Assembly (NCBI GenBank): GCA_963580455.1
Contig: OY756957.1
Span: 26,752,501-26,816,500 of the forward strand
DNA from: Euonymus europaeus
Taxonomy: Eukaryota; Streptophyta; Magnoliopsida; Celastrales; Celastraceae
Reading direction: 5' to 3'
Length of the DNA stretch: 64,000 nucleotides
Below the pieces are notes generated by a model. That model had not been told where the DNA came from, made no database searches, and was given only the letters and a program-made list of their open reading frames with translations. A program made the position numbers and the translations under genes. Positions 1-8,443 of the stretch are shown one piece after another; position 1 is the first letter of the stretch; the number at the start of each line of letters is the position of its first letter.

Positions 1-697
1 AAACCCAGTTTGCTAACCCTATCTTTACTATATGTAAAGTGAGAACATCCATTTGGCGTCTCCAAAATCAACTATGTATTATTTCTGGATTCCTACATCT
101 ATCTCCTGATAGTGTTTCAACATTTCTATTATAATTAAGTTTTTCTTTCTAGATGACTGTCATACTGAACAATCAATTTTCATATCATTGCCTCGACTGA
201 CAGCTCTAAAAAAAAAATTTGAAAAAAAAACAGCAAAGCCCATCTAACATGCACTAGGGATTGATTTGTGTAAATGACGCCTTAACACGTAAAAGAAACC
301 CAAATATAAAAAAATAGTTGGGTTTTAGGTGCCACAAGGAGGTGAACTTTTTTGAATGTGAGAAAAGTTTAATGTATTTGCATCCTGAAAGATATTTTGC
401 TGAAGAACTTCTAGAAATAAGCTGGCACTGGAGCCTATTTGATTTATTTTGATACATCGTGTCTTCAATTGGACAGTCTAAATGTGGCATGTCAAGCTTC
501 CCTCTGAAATTATTTGAGGGAACTGTGTTATAAATTCTCTTTTAAATGTTTTTTTCAGTTTTCTTTTACTAATTGCTACCCTATTAAACATGACATGTCG
601 TGCTTCTCGCTGAAATTGTTTTGGGGAACTGGGTATCTACTATGAATTCTTGCTTGAATTTTATTTCCATTGAGCTCATGCTGCACTTTTCTATGAG
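1..697. other. Non-coding flank left of the Copia insertion, probably intron of the RabGAP gene
   Basis: I see no exon-like stretch here on either strand. The sequence is AT-rich and broken by stops. It probably belongs to the RabGAP intron that the retrotransposon split, because coding resumes only at 5850 and the preceding part of that protein is absent from the window. The short open frames here have no recognisable domain. Confidence 0.5.
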
Positions 698-702
698 GTT
701 TG

Positions 703-951
703 TGTTGAAGGACAAGTGTGTGGACTTGTATAGAAGATTCTAGAATTATGTAGGTAAACATATATCCACAAGTGTGTAGACTTGTATAGATGATTCTAGA
801 ATTATGTAGGTAAACATATATCCATATGCTTTTAGAATTATCTAGAAAAATCTAGAACTATGTATATGTGACTATATATATTAGTGAGCTGCTGTGCAAT
901 TATTCAAGGGATTGAATATACTAGAAATTTGTGTTCTCTCAACTCCTAACA
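703..951 (+). repeat. 5' LTR of the Copia element
   Basis: 249 bp, TG...CA ends. It contains a tandem duplication with a 56-bp period (712-767 and 768-823) in what should be U3. A TATATATA stretch at about 873-880 is the likely core promoter. Identical to the 3' LTR except for A at 866 instead of G. Confidence 0.95.
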
Positions 952-963
952 TGGTATCGGAGG
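952..963 (+). other. Primer-binding site (initiator tRNA-Met type)
   Basis: TGGTATCGGAGG starts directly after the 5' LTR. It resembles the usual plant Copia site complementary to the 3' end of initiator methionine tRNA (TGGTATCAGAGC), with two differences. Confidence 0.8.
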
Positions 964-1224
964 GAGGTTTCTAGGGTGTCTCCTTCCTGTGTGGTCGCGC
1001 CTCTGCTGCGGTCGTCGCGCTTCTGTCTGTGGTGTTGCGCTTGCTGCCTTCCGTCTCTGACGCAAGTTTCGTCCTGTGTTGGTGTTCTCTTTCGTCTGGT
1101 ATTCTGTGATTCAGGCGTGAATTTGCTTTGTTCCCCCAGTTGTTCCAGGTTCTGTCTTCCTGGTATTCTCAAGTTCTGTCTGTGAACTTGCTGGTACTCT
1201 CTTAGTCCTTCTATTTGGATTCTG

Positions 1225-4200
1225 GTGTTTGTGTCTGATTATCTGCCAATGTCTGCCTCTGCATCTTCACAAATCTCTACTTCAGACTTGTCCCGTGATC
1301 ATGGCACTCTTCAAATTTCTTCTGTGAAATTGAATGGTAAGAATTATTTACTGTGGGCTAAGGCTATTAAAGTGGCCTTGAGTGCCCGAAAAAAATTCCA
1401 TCTTGTTGAGCAGGATCCTCCTTCTGTGGATGACAAAGGTTTTCAGGAGTGGTCTATTGACAATTCTACTGTGCTCACCTGGTTGTGGGCTAGTATGGAT
1501 GCTGATATTGCTGCAAATGTTATGTGCCTTGATACAGCAAAAGAGGTTTGGGATAGTGTTAAAGAAACTTACTCTTTAGCTGGTAATGCTTCTCGCATTT
1601 TTGAATTGTATGAACAATTGTTTCAGCTCAAGCAAAATGGCCGCTCATCTTCTGAGCATTATGCCAAGTTTAAGGGTCTGTGGGATGAGTTATCAGTTTA
1701 TCATCCTGTCTCTACTGATTTGGCTACCTTGAAAAAACAGAGAGAAGAATTGTGTGTTTCTATGTATCTTCATTCTCTTGATCCTCAATACAACGCTATT
1801 CGGAGTCAGATTTTAGCTGGAGAGGGTTCTCTTCCTTCGTTGTCTGCCACTTACTCTCGGGTTTCTCGTGCCACTATTTCTGTTGATTCCACTGACAGTG
1901 TTGTAATTGATAGTTCTTCCTCTGCACTGATTAGTGATAATCGTGCTGGCAATCCTTCATTTACTGGTCGTGGCGGTTCTCGAGGTGGCCGTGGTCGTGG
2001 ACGTGGAGTCGTACGTAAATGTACCTTTTGTGGAAAGGACAACGATACTGTTGATCGATGTTATGATAAATATGGTAAACCTTGGGAACGTAATAATCTC
2101 TCTCGGCCCTCTTCTGGCGGTAGTTCAGGGTTTCCAAGTTCTGGTGCTGCTAATGCTGCTACTTCATCTTCCGTACCTGTTCCTTCTATCACTATCTCTC
2201 AGGTTGAGTATGACTCTCTTCTCCATCATTCTCAACAATCTTCGTCTTCAGATGTTGCTGCTCTTACTCAATCAGGTACTTTTCCATGTCTTAATGTTTC
2301 TGGTATGTCTCCTTGGGTTATTGACTCAGGTGCCTCCACACATATTACTGGAAAGTTTGATAATTTTATTACCTTTGATTCCAATTCATCCCCTCGTACT
2401 ATAACTGTTGCTGATGGACGTCCTTGTTTTGTGTTAGGCAGTGGTACTTTATCCCCTACTCCTTCTCTTTCCCTGCAGCATGTTCAATATGTTCCTAACT
2501 TTCCTTTTAATCTTATGTCTGTCAGTAAGCTTACAAAAGCCTTTAACTGTAGTGTCACTTTCTTTCCATCTCATTGTGTTTTTCAGGACTTAGAAACGAA
2601 GAAGATGATTGGTGGGGGTCGTGAACACGCTGGTCTTTATTATTTGGATCCACCTACTGCTTTGCTTTCTACTTTTGATGCATCTTCCTTGTCTCCTCTT
2701 CAGTGGCACTATCGTTTGGGGCATCCATCCTTGAAACTTCTTCGACAATTTATGTTTGTTCCTTCTTCTCTGTCTAAGTTAGAATGCGATGCTTGCGAGT
2801 TAGGTAAACATCACCGTGTTTCCTTTCCTCCACGTGTTACGAGTCGTCGTTCTGTTCCTTTTGAATTAGTGCACTCTGATATTTGGGGGCCTACTCGTGT
2901 TGCTAGTCTCAGTGGTCATTTCTATTTTGTAACCTTTATTGATGATCATTCTAGGATGACTTGGTTGTTTTTATTAAAACGTCGTTCTGATATAGCCCCT
3001 ATTTTTGAACTCTTTTATAATGAAATTTACAATCAATTTGGTACTTCTATTCGTGTGTTACGTTCTGATAATGCTCTTGAATATGTTAAAGGACCCTTAT
3101 CTTCTTTTTTGGCAACCAAAGGTATTATTCATGAAACTTCATGTCCACATACACCTCAACAAAATGGTGTTGCTGAGCGTAAAAATCGGCATATTATTGA
3201 AACTGCTCGTACACTACTTCTTCATATGCATGTTCCTAAATGCTATTGGGGTGATGCTGTTTTAACTGCTTGTTATTTAATTAATAGAATGCCGTCTTCT
3301 CTTTTACATGGTAAATCTCCTTTTTCTATTCTTTTTCCTTCTCTTCCTGCATTTCCTCTTCCCCCTCATGTCTTTGGTAGTAAATGTTTTGTTCAAATCT
3401 TGCGTGGTGGTAATGATAAGTTGACTGCTCGGGCTAGTTCATGTATCTTTGTTGGTTACTCTCGTACACAAAAAGGTTATCGTTGTTGGGATCCTGTTTC
3501 TTGTCGGTATTATGTAAGCTCTGATGTTACTTTCTTTGATGATGTTCCATATTTTTCTAACTCTCCTATGGTTCCTGAGTCCTCTTCTGTTCCTTTACCT
3601 CTACCTCCCTCTTCTAATGATTTACCCAAACCATTACAAGTTTATAGTAGAGGCACTTGGTCCAAGCTTAAATCTGCTGGTCCAACAGATCCACATCCTA
3701 AAGACCAACCTGCTTCGACTCCCCCACTGTCTTCTTCGCTCCAAGATCCTGTTGTTCCTCCTACTGATCTTCCTGTTGCTCTCCGTAAAGGTAAACGGTC
3801 TTGTACTCAACATCCTATTTCCAATGTTGTGTCCTTCTCTCATTTGAGTCCTTCCTTTTCTTCCTTTATTACTTCTCTTTCTGCCACTCGTCTTCCCTCT
3901 TCTTTTAATCAAGCTGTTACTATTCCTGCTTGGAAACAAGCTATGGATGATGAAATTGCTGCTCTCAAGCGCAATCAGACTTGGACTCTTGTTGATTTAC
4001 CTCCTGGAAGGCATGTTGTTGGTTGTCGATGGGTTTATGCCATTAAATATCTCCCTGATGGTAGTATTGAGAGATATAAGGCTCGCTTAGTTGCAAAAGG
4101 GTACACTCAAACATATGACGTTGATTACTTTGAAACTTTCTCTCCAGTTGCTCGGTTGTCTTCTGTTCGAGTCATTTTGGCAGTTGCAGTCACCAAAGAT

Positions 4201-5433
4201 TGGCCCTTATATCAACTTGATATTAAAAACGCCTTCTTACATGGTGATTTACAAGAAGAGGTGTATATGGAGCAACCTCCTGGATATGTTGCTCAGGGGG
4301 AGTGTAAGAAGGTATGTAGATTGCACAAAGCCATATATGGTCTTAAACAATCTCCTCGGGCATGGTTTGAGAAGTTTAGTAATGCTGTGTTAACCTTTGG
4401 CATGAAGCAGGTAGTTGTGGATCATTCTGTCTTTGTGAAACATAGTGCTAGTGGGTGCATTATTCTTGTTGTATACGTGGATGATATTGTAGTCACTGGT
4501 AGTGATTTAGCAGGCATCCAGGCACTCAAACTGTTTCTCAATGGTCTTTTTAGTGTAGAGGATCTTGGTAAATTGCGTTATTTCTTAGGAATTGAGGTAG
4601 CTCGATCCAATCTTGGTTTATCTCTGTGCCAAAGAAAGTATGTGACAGATTTATTACAGGAGACTGGTCTCTTGGGAGCTAAACCGGTTTCGACTCCTAT
4701 GGATCCTAATGTTAAGTTTAGCAAAGATGGTGGAGAGCCTTTTGAGAATCCAAGTAGATATCGGAGATTAGTAGGAAAATTGATTTATCTTACTGTTACT
4801 CGTCCTGATATTTCATTTGCTGTTGGAGTTGTGAGTCAATTTATGCAGAATCCGCAGGTAGAGCATTGGAATGCAGCCTGTAGAATACTTAAATATCTTA
4901 AGGGTGCACCTGGATTGGGTTTATTGTTTAAACGTTCTAAATCCTTTGAAATCAAGGGATTTAGTGATGCAGACTGGGCAGGAGATTCTCTTGATAGGAG
5001 ATCAATCTCTGGTTATTGTGTTTTTCTGGGAGATAACTTGGTTACATGGAAGAGTAAGAAGCAGAATGTGGTTGCTAGATCTAGTGCAGAAGCCGAGTAT
5101 CGTGCTATGGCACACACTGCTTGTGAGATGATGTGGGTTCAGTCCTTGCTGCAAGAAATAGGTTTTCCATCTCTTACTCCTATGAAAATGTTCTGTGATA
5201 ATCAAGCAGCTATGTATATTGCTTCTAATCCTGTTTTTCATGAGCGTACTAAACATATTGAGGTGGATTGCCATTTTATTCGAGACTTGGTAGTGAAGAC
5301 CAAGCGAATTCTTCCAATGTTTGTTCGCTCTAAAGATCAAATTGGAGATATCTTTACTAAAGCACTGTGGAGGACTCAATTCTTAGAGTTGTGTGACAAG
5401 TTGGGCATGAGTAACATCTATGCTCCAACTTGA
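1225..5433 (+). CDS. Copia gag-pol polyprotein, 1402 aa, intact frame
   Basis: Encodes all the proteins the element needs to copy itself through RNA. Domains in order: N-terminal Gag (LNGKNYLLWAKAI near the start, then a UBN2-like region), a Gly/Arg-rich stretch and a zinc knuckle at residues 266-279. Next come the aspartic protease with DSGA at 367-370 and the integrase, with an HHCC zinc domain and a D552, D615, E651 catalytic triad (35 residues between the last two). The reverse transcriptase has YVDD at 1084-1087. RNase H follows, with SDADWAGD and SSAEAEYRAMA motifs. There is no stop or frameshift. The knuckle reads CTFCGKDNDTVDRC: the histidine expected in CX2CX4HX4C is Asp274. The ATG at 1225 is the first in this frame before the Gag motifs; translation could also start a few codons later (MSASASS). 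Confidence 0.95.
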   Translation: MFVSDYLPMSASASSQISTSDLSRDHGTLQISSVKLNGKNYLLWAKAIKVALSARKKFHLVEQDPPSVDDKGFQEWSIDNSTVLTWLWASMDADIAANVMCLDTAKEVWDSVKETYSLAGNASRIFELYEQLFQLKQNGRSSSEHYAKFKGLWDELSVYHPVSTDLATLKKQREELCVSMYLHSLDPQYNAIRSQILAGEGSLPSLSATYSRVSRATISVDSTDSVVIDSSSSALISDNRAGNPSFTGRGGSRGGRGRGRGVVRKCTFCGKDNDTVDRCYDKYGKPWERNNLSRPSSGGSSGFPSSGAANAATSSSVPVPSITISQVEYDSLLHHSQQSSSSDVAALTQSGTFPCLNVSGMSPWVIDSGASTHITGKFDNFITFDSNSSPRTITVADGRPCFVLGSGTLSPTPSLSLQHVQYVPNFPFNLMSVSKLTKAFNCSVTFFPSHCVFQDLETKKMIGGGREHAGLYYLDPPTALLSTFDASSLSPLQWHYRLGHPSLKLLRQFMFVPSSLSKLECDACELGKHHRVSFPPRVTSRRSVPFELVHSDIWGPTRVASLSGHFYFVTFIDDHSRMTWLFLLKRRSDIAPIFELFYNEIYNQFGTSIRVLRSDNALEYVKGPLSSFLATKGIIHETSCPHTPQQNGVAERKNRHIIETARTLLLHMHVPKCYWGDAVLTACYLINRMPSSLLHGKSPFSILFPSLPAFPLPPHVFGSKCFVQILRGGNDKLTARASSCIFVGYSRTQKGYRCWDPVSCRYYVSSDVTFFDDVPYFSNSPMVPESSSVPLPLPPSSNDLPKPLQVYSRGTWSKLKSAGPTDPHPKDQPASTPPLSSSLQDPVVPPTDLPVALRKGKRSCTQHPISNVVSFSHLSPSFSSFITSLSATRLPSSFNQAVTIPAWKQAMDDEIAALKRNQTWTLVDLPPGRHVVGCRWVYAIKYLPDGSIERYKARLVAKGYTQTYDVDYFETFSPVARLSSVRVILAVAVTKDWPLYQLDIKNAFLHGDLQEEVYMEQPPGYVAQGECKKVCRLHKAIYGLKQSPRAWFEKFSNAVLTFGMKQVVVDHSVFVKHSASGCIILVVYVDDIVVTGSDLAGIQALKLFLNGLFSVEDLGKLRYFLGIEVARSNLGLSLCQRKYVTDLLQETGLLGAKPVSTPMDPNVKFSKDGGEPFENPSRYRRLVGKLIYLTVTRPDISFAVGVVSQFMQNPQVEHWNAACRILKYLKGAPGLGLLFKRSKSFEIKGFSDADWAGDSLDRRSISGYCVFLGDNLVTWKSKKQNVVARSSAEAEYRAMAHTACEMMWVQSLLQEIGFPSLTPMKMFCDNQAAMYIASNPVFHERTKHIEVDCHFIRDLVVKTKRILPMFVRSKDQIGDIFTKALWRTQFLELCDKLGMSNIYAPT

Positions 5434-5440
5434 GGGGAAG
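5431..5440 (+). other. Polypurine tract of the Copia element
   Basis: TGAGGGGAAG lies directly before the 3' LTR and overlaps the end of the polyprotein gene (stop at 5431-5433). It is the expected primer for plus-strand DNA synthesis. Confidence 0.8.
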
Positions 5441-5689
5441 TGTTGAAGGACAAGTGTGTGGACTTGTATAGAAGATTCTAGAATTATGTAGGTAAACATA
5501 TATCCACAAGTGTGTAGACTTGTATAGATGATTCTAGAATTATGTAGGTAAACATATATCCATATGCTTTTAGAATTATCTAGAAAAATCTAGAACTATG
5601 TATGTGTGACTATATATATTAGTGAGCTGCTGTGCAATTATTCAAGGGATTGAATATACTAGAAATTTGTGTTCTCTCAACTCCTAACA
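5441..5689 (+). repeat. 3' LTR of the Copia element
   Basis: 249 bp, matching the 5' LTR at all but one position (G at 5604). It is followed by the second copy of the target duplication GTTTG at 5690-5694. Confidence 0.95.
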
Positions 5690-5849
5690 GTTTGTGTTGA
5701 AAAGCTTTGAATTCTTGGATATGTTTCATCGTCTTTATTGACAATGATTCACATGTAGACAATTTAGTAGTTTGAAAATCATTAAAATTGTTGATTTAAG
5801 AAAAAAAATTCATTATGCGAGTTGGCTGTTGATTATAATATACATTCAG

Positions 5850-8377
5850 GTGGTGTGGTTAAAGGTTGAGTTGTGCAAGTTGCTGGAGGATAAGAGATCT
5901 GCGGAGCTCAGGTTAGTGTTTCCAGTGTGGGGCGTGGTGTTATACTTTATGCATACTATATTATTGAGAGTTTTTTTTCCTTTCATTTTTGTGTGCTCTT
6001 AACATATCAGGAAAAGCTCCTCTGCTACATTATACTAGTAATCTTGTAGGGAAGAAAAGTGATTTATATGATTACTTTCAGATGCAAAGTTGCAAACCTT
6101 ATGTCTGTAAAAAACCTTCTTGTTATGTGTCATCAAATCTTCACTTCATGCCTGTGAGGAAATTTTTATCCGATTGGCAAGTGATATCTTGGCTGAAATG
6201 CCATTGAAGTTGTCTTTTGGATGCTTGTTCTTTGAAATGCGAGGGGAACTAGAATGGATGTGTGAGTAAAATCTGTGATGAGCCTTTGTTATGTATCTTC
6301 TTGGGATTTACTGGGTGGACCTTTTTTTTTGGATGAACCTTGTGTTCTGGAAGACTCCTTTTTTTTTTTTTGTGTGTGTGTGTGTGTGTGGAGAGAGGCT
6401 TTAATGCTTTTATATAGTCCAAGCAATGGCTGCAAGTGAGGAGCATATATCAATGAAGCAAGATGACAGTTCATTTTCAGGAACCTCAAAATTAAATATA
6501 GTAATGAAACTTGCCTAAGATTTAACTTATCATTTTGAATATTCTTATTCTAGGCTTCATTGGTATTGAAAACTTAATAAAGGAAAAGAACCTTAAATGG
6601 AACACTTTGTTTCAGCTACCAAAGGTGACATTATATTATTTCCTAGGCTTCTGATTATTGCAGTTGGAGTATCTCCATTCGTTCTTCTTCTTTTTTCTCA
6701 TTATTTTTGTGTACTAATAGTATGGAGTCCTTGTTTTTATTGGTTCAAAATTTTCAGAGCTGAGGAGCTGGAGATGGCTTTGATGGAGATGGTGAAACAG
6801 GATAATCGACGGCAACTGAGTGCTCAGGTATATCCTTTATAACTCCACTCATAGTTTTCTTCTTCATTTTATGCAGGATATTGTTGAGCAGTTAAAATGT
6901 TAAAAGATGTATCATGGTTGATTTCCTTCAAAATGAAAAGGGAAAAACAGATGCTTGAAGTATTCGTTTTAAAGTCACCATGTCAGCAAAAGAATCCTCC
7001 ATTGCAACCCTTAAGCAGCAGTAAGTTGCTTCGCTGTAACCTAGGCGTTCAAACCATGGGAAGAGTCTTTTAAAGTATGGGATATTGCTGCATATAGTTG
7101 CTCTCTCAATCTCTTCAGGGTTGCAGGTAGCCATTATCACAATTCACAAATAAGAAACTCATCACATTTGGAGGGATAATTAGTGATAAATGATTGATAG
7201 GGAAAGGAATGTGACCTTAGTTCTTGTAATGAAATTGTTGACAAAATTATGGTTCTTTTAATCCTTTGGAAATAGACATATCCATTTTGAATGGTGTAAA
7301 TTCAGTTAGTGCCTTTAATTGCTAACTTCAGTGTCCCACTTATATGAGGCATGAAAATTGTTTAATATGATAGTAGAGTGTTGGTTGTAAGAGGGGTATA
7401 GGTATTGGTTCTCTCACATTCTCTTGGTTCTTCATATTATTCGGAATATTATTGTTCTTTTTCCTCTGGTTGAAACTTGAAACTAAGGGTAAATAACTCC
7501 AGCAGTAGCTCTCTGGCTGTGGGGCTGGTTGGGGAAGGCAGGACTTATGCAACCTTACCCTCTACAATGTCGAGAGGGTCCTGAATTTGAACCCGTGACT
7601 TCTAGGATGTGATGAAGCAACCATACCACTAGGCTAAGGGTGTTAGTTCTATGCTGAGGGTTCGCCATTTCTTTTCCCATTGGACGATGCTCTCTAATAT
7701 GAATCATATGATCTAAAATTCAGAAGATATAGAAAAATGTGATTTTTTATTGTTTAAATGTGACAATGTATGCGAGCATGTGGCTCAGTGGTAGAGTTGC
7801 AAGGATGCAACATAGAGATCAAAAGTTCAATTCCTAAAAGCAGCCTCTCCGCATATTATATATGTTATATGAGAGTAAGGTCCATGTACATCCTATTGTC
7901 CCAAACCTCAACCACTGCTGGAGCTTTGTGCAGTGGTGTTGTTTACTTCTTTTTTTTCTTTTTCTAATGTGATAATGTGTTTTTGTGATAATTTGGTTGT
8001 ATAATTGATGAGAAGGAGATTATGTGGTATTTACTATCTACATTATGTTTTCTAACTCAGTTATTTTGCATGCTGAATCTCCATTATGATCTTTAGGTTG
8101 AGCAGTTAGAGCAAGAAGTTACTGAACTTCGAAGGGCCATTGCTGATAAGCAGGAGCAAGAGAAGGCCATGCTTCAGGTTCAGTTCTGTCAGATGGTCAA
8201 TTATCGTCTTATGGAGATTATTGCTTTATATTTTCTACACAGTTTTTGGTGTAATTGTGAAACTTCTATATTCATAGGTCTTAATGCGGGTAGAGCATGA
8301 GCAGAAGGTTACAGAAGATGCTCGCAGATTTGCTGAGGATGACGCAGCAGCTCAGAGACGTGCTGTTCAAGTGCTTG

Positions 8378-8443
<66 letters not shown>

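Larger units (their letters stand above)
703..5689 (+). mobile_element. Complete Ty1/Copia LTR retrotransposon, young insertion
   Basis: A 4987-bp element with two 249-bp LTRs (703-951 and 5441-5689), each starting TGTTGAAG and ending CCTAACA. It is flanked by a perfect 5-bp target duplication GTTTG (698-702 and 5690-5694). A primer-binding site follows the left LTR and a purine-rich tract precedes the right LTR. One uninterrupted 1402-codon frame holds gag, protease, integrase, reverse transcriptase and RNase H in the Copia order (integrase before RT). The LTRs differ at only one base (866 versus 5604), so the insertion is recent. It lies in the same orientation as the RabGAP exons that follow, and most likely inside one of that gene's introns. 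The coding region looks autonomous, except for one changed residue in the Gag zinc knuckle. Confidence 0.97.

Noticed and set aside
931..1185. 84-codon ORF between the 5' LTR and the Copia polyprotein
   Set aside because: Lies across the LTR end, PBS and leader; it has no Gag or other motif and the real frame starts at 1225.
1934..5379. Several long frames overlapping the Copia polyprotein on both strands
   Set aside because: Shadows of the 1402-codon frame; leucine-rich translations typical of frame-shifted coding DNA.
7775..7845. Possible tRNA gene
   Set aside because: Promoter boxes fit, but the sequence continues into a SINE body with T-rich tail and target duplication, and no cloverleaf forms.
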